This document shows positions 48,269-56,641 of a stretch of 64,000 nucleotides of DNA, in pieces. Source of the stretch: CAUTNA01 sp964371145. Lineage in GTDB: Bacteria; Pseudomonadota; Alphaproteobacteria; Rs-D84. A program made the translations under genes and the position numbers. The notes under the pieces were generated by a model. That model worked only from the letters and a program-made list of their open reading frames with translations. It was not told the origin of the DNA and did no database searches. The DNA is taken from the NCBI GenBank assembly GCA_964371145.1, contig CAYJKO010000003.1, forward strand, positions 1 to 64,000. Direction: 5' to 3'. Each line of letters starts with the position of its first letter. Position 1 is the first letter of the stretch.

Positions 48269-48964
48269 TTGAATTATCCGGACAATTATCAAACATCCGC
48301 CTTTGTTGCGGGGAAAAAATTAGCCATATCACGTTTAATGGCGATATGGACATTAATCGCGTTCTTTATCGCGATATGTTTGTGCGGAATTTTAATATGG
48401 ACAACCAGATCTAAAAACACAGATCCTTTTTTAATTGCAACAAACCCGGACAGCGGTTTATGGACAGTCGTTGGATCAACAAATACAAAAAATGAAAAAT
48501 CTATTTATTATACTATGCAAGAAGCATTGATTGCGCATACGATAAAAGATTGGTTTACAATTGATCCGCGTGCAACCGTCAATGAAAAAACATGGCAAAA
48601 ATGCGAACTTTCTTTTTGCAGCGATGAAAATAATTTTGTATTTGGTTCAAAAAAATGCGCAATTTATTGTTCTGTGTCATCCGCAATATTTTCAGAATTC
48701 CAAGACAATGTTTTGCCAAAAAATATCATCAAACAAAATAATTCTGAAATATGGACAATTAACGAACAAAATTTGGATATAACCAGAACGTCAATTATTG
48801 ATGAAAAAGGCGGAAATTGGTTGGCAAATGGCACGATTGTATCTGCAAGTGGCGAAGAAATAAATGTTAAAATATTTATAACTGTTAAAAATGACATTGT
48901 AAATTTTCCACAAACTATGGGATTTTATATAACTGAATTTAATGCTTATCGGATGAATATATGA
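48269..48964 (+). CDS. VirB8-like type IV secretion protein (first of a pair)
   Basis: A 231-residue protein if the TTG at 48269 is used (GGGGGT upstream; TTG 48257 is another option, and no ATG fits). One transmembrane helix (about 28-52) is followed by a periplasmic NTF2-like domain. The pattern of VirB8 is visible: a helical start (TMQEALIAHTIKDWF), the central strands and the closing TMGFYITEFNAYRM, which resembles NPLGFxVxxY. It overlaps the next VirB8-like gene by 4 nt. The family bridges the inner-membrane complex of type IV secretion systems. Assignment is by pattern only. Confidence 0.55.
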   Translation: MNYPDNYQTSAFVAGKKLAISRLMAIWTLIAFFIAICLCGILIWTTRSKNTDPFLIATNPDSGLWTVVGSTNTKNEKSIYYTMQEALIAHTIKDWFTIDPRATVNEKTWQKCELSFCSDENNFVFGSKKCAIYCSVSSAIFSEFQDNVLPKNIIKQNNSEIWTINEQNLDITRTSIIDEKGGNWLANGTIVSASGEEINVKIFITVKNDIVNFPQTMGFYITEFNAYRMNI

Positions 48965-49605
48965 AACAATTAATAACAATTTTGTTTGCAATGTTGATGA
49001 TGTTGGTAACAACAATTGTTTTGTTGTTGTCCGGTGTTTTATTCGACACAGGCGATAAATTACAAATACAAACCGTCGTTTTCCAGCCTAATAATTTATC
49101 CGACACCAGAATAGAAAACCCCGAAACATTGGAATCTTTTTCGGATATTGCTATGCGTGATAAATTAATAAAGAATTTCATATTTGAATATTTTTACGTT
49201 ATTCCCGAAATTTCAAACATAAAAAACAGAATGGCGTATAATTCATCGTTATCACAAATGTCGTCATCAGATGTTTTTGAAAAATGGAAAAATAAAACGG
49301 CTGTCAATATTAATGAATTGGTATCCAATAAGAAATACAGAACAGTATCCATTCCAACAGAAATAATTCAAAAAGGCGATTTTTTAGAAGTACAATATGA
49401 ATTAAAAACATGGGAAAAATCAAATGATATGGAAACCCGACCAACTGTAACCCGCGGGTTTATATATTTAAAAGTAGCATATGAAAACGGTTTACGCGAA
49501 ACCGTTGGGGGAAAACCATTTGATGCAAATAAATATTTGGAATCCGGTCGTAATCCTGCGGCTATATTCAAATTCCGTGTGGACGAATTACAAGAACAAA
49601 GATAA
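48961..49605 (+). CDS. VirB8-like type IV secretion protein (second of a pair)
   Basis: A 214-residue protein with an N-terminal helix (4-28) and a periplasmic domain of VirB8 character: MRDKLIKNFIFEYFYVIPE, LSQMSSSDVFEKWKNK, then strands ending NPAAIFKFRVDELQEQ. The ATG overlaps the previous stop in ATGA, so the two proteins are made together and could form a heteromer. No other type IV secretion gene is recognised in the window, so the rest of the machine must be elsewhere if this reading is right. Confidence 0.55.
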   Translation: MKQLITILFAMLMMLVTTIVLLLSGVLFDTGDKLQIQTVVFQPNNLSDTRIENPETLESFSDIAMRDKLIKNFIFEYFYVIPEISNIKNRMAYNSSLSQMSSSDVFEKWKNKTAVNINELVSNKKYRTVSIPTEIIQKGDFLEVQYELKTWEKSNDMETRPTVTRGFIYLKVAYENGLRETVGGKPFDANKYLESGRNPAAIFKFRVDELQEQR

Positions 49606-49609
49606 AAAG

Positions 49610-50389
49610 ATGATGATAAAAAAATTATTTTTAACGTGTATATTGGTTTTTGCATCCGCAAGCGGGGCGCTTGCAAACGACGCATTTTCTTTTGAAAATT
49701 TCGCAATAGTCGACAGCGGGGATGCAAATATATTATCTGAACCCGTATCTATAAATTCGGGTGGCACATCCGCATCCGTTGGCAGTTTCGATATTGCAGG
49801 CGTCATATTGGGAATGAGCTTTGAAGACGTTTATTCATTATTCTTTGAATCTGGTAATTTATATAATCCACGAGAAGAAAACAGTTTAATATATACAATC
49901 CACAAAGATTGGAAATATAATCTGGATTACGAATGTCGTGAACAAAATATTTATGCCCCCGATGATTTGGAAAAATGCATAAATTCTTTTGCCGCAGATC
50001 GTGGTTTAATGTACGCATCGGAATTACATCTGGAAAGACCGACCACGGGAGAAAAGATAATTGTATATTTTACCAGCAACGCAACAGATAATCGCGTATG
50101 GCGTGTTGTATACAATAATGATGTAAACGAAATACAGGGTGATAACGAAAAATTTGAAAATATCCGTCAAAAGAAAATATTGGTTTTTTGGCAAGGCATT
50201 CTGGAAAAATATGGGGCACCGAATTCCGGATCTGACAAATGGGTATCATCAAGCAATTCTTATGATCCAATGATGACGGCATATTACGGGGCGTTGGATT
50301 TGGTTGATTTGGGTATACACGCAACGGACGCGGCTAAAAATGTAAACGATTCTAAACAAAATTTCCGTGCAAAACCGTATTCTTTTTAA
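49610..50389 (+). CDS. Secreted hypothetical protein
   Basis: A 259-residue protein with a signal peptide cleaved near ALA-ND (about residue 22). The mature part begins with a Ser/Gly-rich low-complexity stretch, then a mixed domain with FDIAGVILGMSFEDVYSLFF, which resembles the start of periplasmic proteins with an 'IxGIxLGMsfeev' motif. Two cysteines (ECREQN, KCINS) may pair. Two adjacent ATGs are possible (49610, 49613). It follows the VirB8-like pair by 4 nt, so it is probably part of the same unit. Function unknown. Confidence 0.65.
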   Translation: MMIKKLFLTCILVFASASGALANDAFSFENFAIVDSGDANILSEPVSINSGGTSASVGSFDIAGVILGMSFEDVYSLFFESGNLYNPREENSLIYTIHKDWKYNLDYECREQNIYAPDDLEKCINSFAADRGLMYASELHLERPTTGEKIIVYFTSNATDNRVWRVVYNNDVNEIQGDNEKFENIRQKKILVFWQGILEKYGAPNSGSDKWVSSSNSYDPMMTAYYGALDLVDLGIHATDAAKNVNDSKQNFRAKPYSF

Positions 50390-50390
50390 T

Positions 50391-50741
50391 ATGAAAAAAA
50401 TGACCAGCTATCAATCGGGATTATTCGCAGAATTTCTGGCTAAAATGTATTTGCGATTTCGCGGGTTCACAATTTTAAAATCCAGACACATAACGGGAAA
50501 ACATACCGGACGCGCAGAAATAGACATCATTGCAAAGCGCAAAAATTTAATCATTTTTACCGAAGTCAAAAAAAGAAAATCTTTGGACACAGCGGTGGAT
50601 GCCATTACACCGTCCCAAGCGGTACGTTTGCGACGCGCAGCGGAATTGTATCTTATAAAAATAGGCTGGACAGGTGAAGCACGCTTTGATATGATATGTG
50701 TGTCGAATTGGAAAATCAGATGGATAAAATCTTGTATTTAA
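50391..50741 (+). CDS. yraN: YraN family (UPF0102) nuclease-like protein
   Basis: A 116-residue protein of the restriction-endonuclease-like fold. GLFAEFLAKMYLRFRGFTIL, then GRAEIDIIAKRKNLIIFTEVKKRK holds the D-x(n)-E-x-K catalytic arrangement, and RFDMICV follows. The family's role is not settled; Holliday-junction or DNA-uptake roles have been proposed. It begins 1 nt after the secreted-protein gene. Confidence 0.9.
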   Translation: MKKMTSYQSGLFAEFLAKMYLRFRGFTILKSRHITGKHTGRAEIDIIAKRKNLIIFTEVKKRKSLDTAVDAITPSQAVRLRRAAELYLIKIGWTGEARFDMICVSNWKIRWIKSCI

Positions 50742-50751
50742 AGGAAAATTT

Positions 50752-51225
50752 ATGAAAAAAGAAAGTACAAAAAAAATTTGTTCCCCTAAAACAGCGGCTA
50801 TAAATTTTATTCGCAAGGCGTTCGACGTTAAATCACGCGCACCACGTTCTGAGTTTTGGTGGATAATTGGCATTTTCTTGTTAATTGAAATAATATTACA
50901 TTTCACATTTAAACCAATGATGGGTATTTTTTCTTGGTTGGTTACAATACCATACATAACATTACAAATCCGTCGTTTACATGACATTAATTTATCCGGT
51001 TGGGTATTGGTCGGATTATATGCAGCATTTTTCGCGTATTCATATTTAATTATGGCCGCAATGACGCTTGACCCAATGACGGGTGAAATATTGGCGGTAA
51101 ATTTAACAAAATTCTATACAGGTCTGGGATTGGGTTTTGGCGCAGGAATAACATTTTTGGTGTTGATGTTGTTGCCATCAAAAAATCCAAATAAATATAA
51201 TGAAACCGGAATCAAATTGTGGTAG
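50752..51225 (+). CDS. DUF805 membrane protein
   Basis: A 157-residue protein with four transmembrane helices. The N-terminal INFIRKAFDVKSRAPRSEFWW and the PYITLQIRRLHDINLSGW motif are characteristic of DUF805. The function of the family is unknown. AAAGGAAAA precedes the ATG. It lies 10 nt after yraN, in the same transcription unit. Confidence 0.88.
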   Translation: MKKESTKKICSPKTAAINFIRKAFDVKSRAPRSEFWWIIGIFLLIEIILHFTFKPMMGIFSWLVTIPYITLQIRRLHDINLSGWVLVGLYAAFFAYSYLIMAAMTLDPMTGEILAVNLTKFYTGLGLGFGAGITFLVLMLLPSKNPNKYNETGIKLW

Positions 51226-51272
51226 AATAAAAGCAGCTTTAACAAACCAATAAAAATAAAAAGGAGCAAAAA

Positions 51273-51413
51273 ATGAAAAAAGCATTATTAGCATTGGTAG
51301 CAGTAGGCGTATTAGGCGCTTGCACAGGATCATACAAATCAGGCAACTGTTCATATGATTTCGTATTGGTTAAATCTTTGTCTTTGTCAGGAATGATCGA
51401 TTCTTGCAAATAA
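51273..51413 (+). CDS. Micro-lipoprotein 2
   Basis: A 46-residue lipoprotein. The signal peptide MKKALLALVAVG ends at the lipobox LGAC, with the acylated Cys at residue 17; two more cysteines lie in the short mature part (NCSYDF, DSCK). AAGGAG with good spacing precedes the ATG. Similar in size and layout to micro-lipoprotein 1 three kilobases upstream. Followed by a strong terminator. It marks the last host gene before the virion cluster. Confidence 0.8.
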   Translation: MKKALLALVAVGVLGACTGSYKSGNCSYDFVLVKSLSLSGMIDSCK

Positions 51414-51423
51414 GAAGATATGA

Positions 51424-51454
51424 AAAAACAGGGGCAATCGCCCCTGTTTTTTTT
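51424..51454. terminator. Bidirectional intrinsic terminator
   Basis: The stem ACAGGGGC/GCCCCTGT has A- and T-runs. It ends micro-lipoprotein 2 and the downstream end of the minus-strand virion cluster. Confidence 0.9.
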
Positions 51455-51716
51455 ATTTTATAACGGCGGTTTTAATTAATGTTAAATCTTCTTTGATTAA
51501 ATCGATATTTGTTTTCATATACGCAATACCAGATTCCAAAACCGTTGTTCTGTTTTCCAACGCCGTTATACGGGCATCATCTTTTTGAATATATCCCAAT
51601 GCAGATTCTTGACGGGCGGCCCAATATATTACGCTGCCGACGAATATAATTAAAAACCAACTGGATTGCAGACCGTCAATTATGGTCATAACGGGATTTT
51701 CTTGTTTCTTTTTCAT
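51453..51716 (-). CDS. Phage membrane protein with coiled coil
   Basis: An 87-residue protein with one transmembrane helix (about 17-36), followed by a heptad-like helix (ARITALENRTTVLESGIAYM). Small proteins of this design near phage portal or lysis genes act as holins, spanins or membrane anchors; which one is not decidable. It overlaps the Bbp19-like gene by 4 nt and is the last gene of the cluster. Confidence 0.6.
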   Translation of the reverse strand: MKKKQENPVMTIIDGLQSSWFLIIFVGSVIYWAARQESALGYIQKDDARITALENRTTVLESGIAYMKTNIDLIKEDLTLIKTAVIK

Positions 51717-51916
51717 TTGTCCCCCCGCCCCTTTTTTATCATATTTAAAATCAAATGAACCAAAGCACGTTGAGCTTCTAATCCTCGCAATTCTGCATCT
51801 GTGGCATTTGCACCCAGATATCGTTCAATTGTAATAGAACGCAAATGTTCCAAAACAATCCGCCCATCGTTGGACGCGAAACATCTGGTGTAACTTTTAA
51901 TTAAATCATTGTTCAT
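51713..51916 (-). CDS. Bbp19-like phage protein
   Basis: A 67-residue helical protein. The pattern YTRCFASNDGRIVLEHLRSIT ... ELRGLEAQRALVHLILNMI fits the Bbp19 type of short podoviral proteins, encoded beside portal genes (F-x-x-x-x-G-x-x-VL-x-x-L, then E-x-x-R-x-L-V). The function is not established; a virion or head-completion role is likely from context. It overlaps the portal gene end by 11 nt. Confidence 0.7.
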   Translation of the reverse strand: MNNDLIKSYTRCFASNDGRIVLEHLRSITIERYLGANATDAELRGLEAQRALVHLILNMIKKGRGDK

Positions 51917-53132
51917 TTGTTGCCTCTTTTGTTAATTGCGTAATAGGTGCAATATATTGTAATTCGGCATCCGAATGTAATGATATATGTTCAATCAATC
52001 CGCGGCGAGACAATATTTGTAATCCGCGTTCGCATAATGGTCGAATAAATTCGTGTAACAATCGACCATATGTTGCGCCCAATACACGCATCATATCTGC
52101 ACTGCGAGCAATAATCTCGGTCGCAGTCATATCGCGTTCAGACATTAATCCCAATCTGTCTGCCAATAAAGAATGACGAATTCTTTCACGTAAATCTTTT
52201 AATATAATTTGCGACACATCGAAATCTGCGCCACTGGCCAGAGGCGTCAAACCCGAACTGCCGACGGCTTTTGGAATTATTGCACCCGGGGTTAAATTGA
52301 TGTTTGATAAATTAATAACACCATCGTCATCCGCCTGCCATATGCCGCTGACCGCGATAGTTGCATTTTTCAAAACCAATTCCACGACTTTATTTGCAGT
52401 TTTTATATCCGGCAAAGCACGCAAAACTGGACCGCGACCGTATAATTCACCACTGGCAACAGACCAACGAAATATCATATAAGGGGACGTTTCAAATTCT
52501 CCGCGTGATACAATATTGTTTTCTAAATCCCCGCCTGCGTCAATCCATGCTGTAAATTCTTTCCCGACCAATGCTTGGACCAATTTCAATTCCATATTTG
52601 GATTGGTTTTTAAAGAATCGCGCAATGAAGCGGGTGGTGTCCAATTTGGATATTTTTCTGCGATTTCAGAAATGGACATAGATGTAGTATGAAATACCGC
52701 GTTTGGCAAAACTGCGATATCCGCCATTGGAACTGCTGTGAAAGAAAACGCACTGGACGCGCCAATCGGGTTTTCGGCCATAAATAAACACGCTGTGCCC
52801 AAAACAACTAAATCCAAATAACATTGATGAATTGTTGTATAAAAATTTGAATCATTTAAATGAGAACGCAAAACATTTGTGGCATGTTCTGCATCTGGTG
52901 ATAAATCGCTTTCGCGAACCAAATTAATCCAACCGGATTCTGGTGGCGTTAACAAAGAATATATGCTGGCGGCCAAATTATCAACCGCGTCAGACGCCGT
53001 CCCATCAAACAAAGTCGCAATTTCTTCGTCACACGTTGGCATAGTATAACGAACCGCGTCTTCCCATCTGTTTAACCATACGCTTTGATTATTTAATGCT
53101 TTTTTATACATTTCTAATAATTGATTTTTCAT
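51906..53132 (-). CDS. Podovirus (T7-type) portal / head-tail connector protein
   Basis: A 408-residue protein with the portal signature of T7-like podoviruses: GTASDAVDNLAASIYSLLTPPESGW (about 43-68), then YLDLVVLGTACLFM (about 107-120) and the helical C-terminal region SERDMTATEIIARSADMMRVLGATYGRLLHEF. It forms the dodecameric ring through which DNA enters the head and to which the terminase docks. It is shorter than the usual 500-550 residues, missing mainly part of the clip/crown region, so it may be reduced. It lies 16 nt after the terminase nuclease half. Confidence 0.88.
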   Translation of the reverse strand: MKNQLLEMYKKALNNQSVWLNRWEDAVRYTMPTCDEEIATLFDGTASDAVDNLAASIYSLLTPPESGWINLVRESDLSPDAEHATNVLRSHLNDSNFYTTIHQCYLDLVVLGTACLFMAENPIGASSAFSFTAVPMADIAVLPNAVFHTTSMSISEIAEKYPNWTPPASLRDSLKTNPNMELKLVQALVGKEFTAWIDAGGDLENNIVSRGEFETSPYMIFRWSVASGELYGRGPVLRALPDIKTANKVVELVLKNATIAVSGIWQADDDGVINLSNINLTPGAIIPKAVGSSGLTPLASGADFDVSQIILKDLRERIRHSLLADRLGLMSERDMTATEIIARSADMMRVLGATYGRLLHEFIRPLCERGLQILSRRGLIEHISLHSDAELQYIAPITQLTKEATNEQ

Positions 53133-53148
53133 TATTTTTCCTTTCTTT

Positions 53149-53997
53149 TTATAATGTAAATTTTGTGTTTGCTTGGATTATTTTTGCACAGCCCCCATAT
53201 GGGCGAACCGGCGTCGGGGTCACGCGCAAAGCGCCTGCGACAGCGTCCAATCCGTCATCTGTTTGATTTCCACCGATTGGCACCCACGACATCATTTCGG
53301 ATAAAAATGGGGTGGCAGAAATTTTTTCATGCACATACAATCGCCCAGATGTTAATAACGGTTCAAAAGAATCCAAAATTCTGATTTCTTTTTTTTGATG
53401 ATTAACTATTTTTTGAACAACGATACCCGCCCCGTGTTTTTGTGCGGCTTGGTTTAAAATTTCAGGCAAAGCCGCACCCATTCCATTTACTTCTATTGAA
53501 ATTTTTCTGATGCCATATTTTTGTAAAATATCCAATACTAATTCGCACTGCGTCGCCAAAGGATGGGTGTCCGCGTCGGACACGGTCATATAAAATATAT
53601 CGTGTATAAATGCGGTTTTATTTTTATCGTCACGATATATAATTGCACAAACGCTGTTGTCGGAATTTTTGCGCCCAATGGATGGATCCCAATAAATAGA
53701 TACACCCGTGATTAAATGTTCTCCGATTTTTGCGGCTCGCCTATCGAAATCATCAGAATAAAAATGCAAAGCCCCGGGGTCAAGGCGCATTTTTTCTTCG
53801 TTTACATATTCCAACATCATTTGTGACGAAAAATGCCGCAAACCGACCATTTCTCGCATTTCTTTGATTTTAGACACCGGGAACAATTCCGGCCAATTTG
53901 AATTTCCATCTCTATCCAATATTGGAATTTTTAATTCTTTATATCCTTTTAAAAAAGACATTGAAAATTCGAAATTTTGTTGTATGCTGTTATACAT
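53149..53997 (-). CDS. Large terminase, C-terminal (nuclease) half, separated gene
   Basis: A 282-residue ORF matching the C-terminal half of a podoviral large terminase. From about residue 15 it reads FLKGYKELKIPILDRDG, the link region after the ATPase. An RNase H-like nuclease domain follows with acidic residues D104 (YWDPS), E169 (ISIEVNGMG) and D248/D251 (TDDGLDAVAG). It cuts concatemeric DNA during packaging. The ATPase half is 3.3 kb away at 57314-57913. The first ~12 residues overlap the dnaB promoter and are probably not ancestral. AGGGG lies upstream of the ATG at 53997, so it could be translated as a separate protein. Confidence 0.85.
   Translation of the reverse strand: MYNSIQQNFEFSMSFLKGYKELKIPILDRDGNSNWPELFPVSKIKEMREMVGLRHFSSQMMLEYVNEEKMRLDPGALHFYSDDFDRRAAKIGEHLITGVSIYWDPSIGRKNSDNSVCAIIYRDDKNKTAFIHDIFYMTVSDADTHPLATQCELVLDILQKYGIRKISIEVNGMGAALPEILNQAAQKHGAGIVVQKIVNHQKKEIRILDSFEPLLTSGRLYVHEKISATPFLSEMMSWVPIGGNQTDDGLDAVAGALRVTPTPVRPYGGCAKIIQANTKFTL
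53961..53988 (+). promoter_or_regulatory. Promoter of dnaB, leaderless
   Basis: TTGAAA (53961-53966), a 16-nt spacer and TATGCT (53983-53988). The predicted start of transcription coincides with the dnaB ATG at 53996. It lies within the 5' coding part of the terminase nuclease half. Confidence 0.55.
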
Positions 53998-55528
53998 GGA
54001 TTTTACCCCTAAATCTTTACCGATGAATGTGGACGCTGAACAAGCGGTGTTGGCTGCGATATTGATGAATAATCGCGCGTTGGAACGAATCGGCGAATTT
54101 TTGACTTATTCCCATTTCACATTACCCGCTCACCAAGAAATTTATAAATTGGCGGAAAAATTATTCGAAAAAGGTATGCCGTTCGACATTATTACCGCAA
54201 AAAATTATCTGGAACAACAAGGTGTTCTGGAATCTGTCGGCGGCATAGATTATTTGTCTGAATTATCGGGCGCAGGTTCATCCGTTATCAATGTTGAACA
54301 ATATGCTCGTATCGTATATGACAACGCAATTCGTCGTGATTTAATTAATATCGGCCAAGAAATCGCAGATAATGCATATACCGAAGACGTGGACATCACA
54401 CCGGCCGGTCAAATTGAAATCGCAGAAAAAAAATTATACGATTTAACCGTGGTTGGCAGTTCTGAAAAATCTGTCACCCCAATTGCGGATGCTTTGAAAT
54501 TAGCATTGGAATCCGTTGAAAACGCATGTAAAGCGGACGGTTCTTTATCTGGATTGACAACAGGTTTCCGTGATCTGGACAAAACGTTAAGCGGACTGCA
54601 TAAATCTGATTTATTAATTATCGCGGGTCGTCCGGCGATGGGTAAAACGGCGTTTGCGTTGAATGTTGCATTTAATGCGGCAAACGCGATTTTACGTGGT
54701 CATGCAAATCCTGCATTCGGCGGCGGCGTATTATTTTTCAGTCTTGAAATGTCAGAATCTCAATTGGCAGCGCGTATTTTGGCGTCTCAATCTCAATTGA
54801 ATCAAACATCTATGCGTAATGGAACATTAACCGACGAAGAAAGATTAAGAATTGCAGATATGGCGAATGCTCTGTCTTCTGTTCCTATCTTTTTTGATGA
54901 TACGGCCGCAATGTCCGTTCCAATGATGCGTACACGCGCGCGACGTTTGGCACGCAAACATGGTCTATCTTTAATCGTAATCGATTATTTGCAATTGATG
55001 ACGTCTCCGGGCGGTCGAAAATCAGACAATCGCGTACAAGAAATTTCAGAAATCACACGTGGCCTGAAAATGATTGCAAAAGAATTAAACGTCCCTGTTA
55101 TCGCCCTGTCCCAACTTTCTCGTAGCGTGGAAAGCCGCGAAGACAAACGCCCTCAATTATCAGATTTGCGTGAATCTGGTTCTATTGAACAAGACGCGGA
55201 CATCGTGATATTTACATACCGCGAAGAATATTATATTTCCGAAGACAAAAAAAATCGCAATATGAAAAACAAATCCGCGGACCAAGCTATGGCTATTGCC
55301 AACGAATTTGAAAAAATGCGCGGCAAAGCAGAAATTATCATTGGAAAAAATCGTCATGGTAAAATCGACACCGTTAAACTGGGATTCAAAGGTGAATACA
55401 GTTTGTTCGAAGATTTACCAGAAGAAATGCCAACGAACGACAGTTTCACGGCGACAGCTTCCACATCTTATGGCCAAGAATATAAACCGGAAAATCCGGA
55501 TTTTGACGAAATGCCCGACGATTTTTAA
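53996..55528 (+). CDS. dnaB: Replicative DNA helicase DnaB
   Basis: A 510-residue hexameric helicase. The N-terminal primase-interacting domain (NVDAEQAVLAAILMNNRAL...) leads into the RecA-like domain with TGFRDLDKTLSGLHKSDLLIIAGRPAMGKTAFALN (Walker A), FFSLEMSESQLAARIL, the Walker B region IVIDYLQLM and LSQLSRSVESREDKRPQLSDLRESGSIEQDAD. Length and motifs are those of a chromosomal DnaB. The start at 53996 is chosen because the conserved MDFTPKSLPMNVDAEQ begins there; the in-frame upstream ATG lies antisense to the terminase. It sits on the strand opposite the virion cluster. Confidence 0.95.
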   Translation: MDFTPKSLPMNVDAEQAVLAAILMNNRALERIGEFLTYSHFTLPAHQEIYKLAEKLFEKGMPFDIITAKNYLEQQGVLESVGGIDYLSELSGAGSSVINVEQYARIVYDNAIRRDLINIGQEIADNAYTEDVDITPAGQIEIAEKKLYDLTVVGSSEKSVTPIADALKLALESVENACKADGSLSGLTTGFRDLDKTLSGLHKSDLLIIAGRPAMGKTAFALNVAFNAANAILRGHANPAFGGGVLFFSLEMSESQLAARILASQSQLNQTSMRNGTLTDEERLRIADMANALSSVPIFFDDTAAMSVPMMRTRARRLARKHGLSLIVIDYLQLMTSPGGRKSDNRVQEISEITRGLKMIAKELNVPVIALSQLSRSVESREDKRPQLSDLRESGSIEQDADIVIFTYREEYYISEDKKNRNMKNKSADQAMAIANEFEKMRGKAEIIIGKNRHGKIDTVKLGFKGEYSLFEDLPEEMPTNDSFTATASTSYGQEYKPENPDFDEMPDDF

Positions 55529-55547
55529 AATCCATATTCATTTTTTC

Positions 55548-55576
55548 TTGCAACACATAAAAAAATTTACTACAAT
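55548..55576 (+). promoter_or_regulatory. Promoter of the double-HTH regulator
   Basis: TTGCAA (55548-55553), a 17-nt spacer and TACAAT (55571-55576). Confidence 0.65.
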
Positions 55577-55606
55577 TTTGTCAAGTTATATCCAAGGGAG
55601 GTCAAT

Positions 55607-56614
55607 ATGGCACAAGAAGAAATCATATTTCCAAATAACATACGAAAAATTCGTTTCAGCATCGGTATGAAAATGACCGAATTGACCAGACGCACTAATT
55701 TATCTTTGTCGGCCGTTTCCAAAATTGAAAAAGGCGTACGCCGTTTAAATCAAAACCAATTGTTAAATATTTGCAATATTTTGGGTTGCAAATTATCCGA
55801 CATATTCATCAAAGAATCTGACGAAGTTGCAGATGTTTGGCAAAATGAAATCAAAAGAAGATTAAGCACAAACGAAGATGGTGGTTTAAAAATCTTTGGA
55901 ACAGGATTACGTAAAATCCGTGTTGATTCCGGAAAAACTATTGCAAATGCGGCCAAAGATGCCGGTATGACTTTGTCCGTATATCATAAAATAGAAATCG
56001 GCCAACGCGAAGTATACGAAGACGAAATCGAACCATTGGCAAAATCTTTTGGTATGACAACAGATGAAATGTTAGACAAAGTTGCACATCTTTATAAATC
56101 TGGCGCATTGGCGTCACAAATCAATAAAGTTAAAGAACGTGTAAAATCTGTTTTAATCCCAGGCAGCCCAATGTCCGACGTTGATGCGTCCGAAGGATTA
56201 TACGGCGTTAAATTATATAACAGCGCCCGCAATAAATTGGTTCCTGTTTTCGGGTCCCCTGCCGATGGTACAATACATTTCAAAAAATCTGACAAAAATA
56301 TGATTGTCGCGCCTGCGGATTTAGAAGGTTCAAAATCTGTTTATGCGGTTATCCCAAACACAAAACGTTTGGGCGATATTTTGCCAAAGAATTCTTATGT
56401 TTTTGCGGATTCTGCCATCAAAGCCCAAGTCGGCGATATGGCCGTATTTTTGGAACAAGATTTCAAATCGATTGATCCAAACGCAACTATTAACGCACAT
56501 ATTGGGTTGGTAAAAAAAGATTCCAAAGGCGAATTATATTGCAATATTTCATCCCCTGCTGAAAAAATCAGATTTAAAACAATCCATAAAATTGTTTTAA
56601 TCCAAATGCAATAA
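55607..56614 (+). CDS. Transcriptional regulator with two XRE HTH domains and an S24-like tail
   Basis: A 335-residue protein. Two Cro/CI-type helix-turn-helix domains lie in tandem: residues ~8-62 (IRKIRFSIGMKMTELTRRTN, SLSAVSKIEKG) and ~88-142 (LRKIRVDSGKTIANAAKDAG, YHKIEIGQRE). The C-terminal ~150 residues (VYAVIPNTKRLGDILPKNSY, VGDMAVFLEQDF, IHKIVLIQM) resemble the LexA/CI S24 fold, but the catalytic G-D-S-M serine is missing, so self-cleavage is unlikely. AAGGGAGG precedes the ATG. Inside the terminase interruption it is a good candidate for control of the virion cluster. Confidence 0.8.
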   Translation: MAQEEIIFPNNIRKIRFSIGMKMTELTRRTNLSLSAVSKIEKGVRRLNQNQLLNICNILGCKLSDIFIKESDEVADVWQNEIKRRLSTNEDGGLKIFGTGLRKIRVDSGKTIANAAKDAGMTLSVYHKIEIGQREVYEDEIEPLAKSFGMTTDEMLDKVAHLYKSGALASQINKVKERVKSVLIPGSPMSDVDASEGLYGVKLYNSARNKLVPVFGSPADGTIHFKKSDKNMIVAPADLEGSKSVYAVIPNTKRLGDILPKNSYVFADSAIKAQVGDMAVFLEQDFKSIDPNATINAHIGLVKKDSKGELYCNISSPAEKIRFKTIHKIVLIQMQ

Positions 56615-56641
56615 CAGCATCCAACGAGAGAGAGAAACAAT

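Noticed and set aside
53864..53995. 44-residue N-terminal extension of DnaB
   Set aside because: It lies antisense to conserved terminase codons, upstream of the predicted promoter, and has no DnaB similarity.
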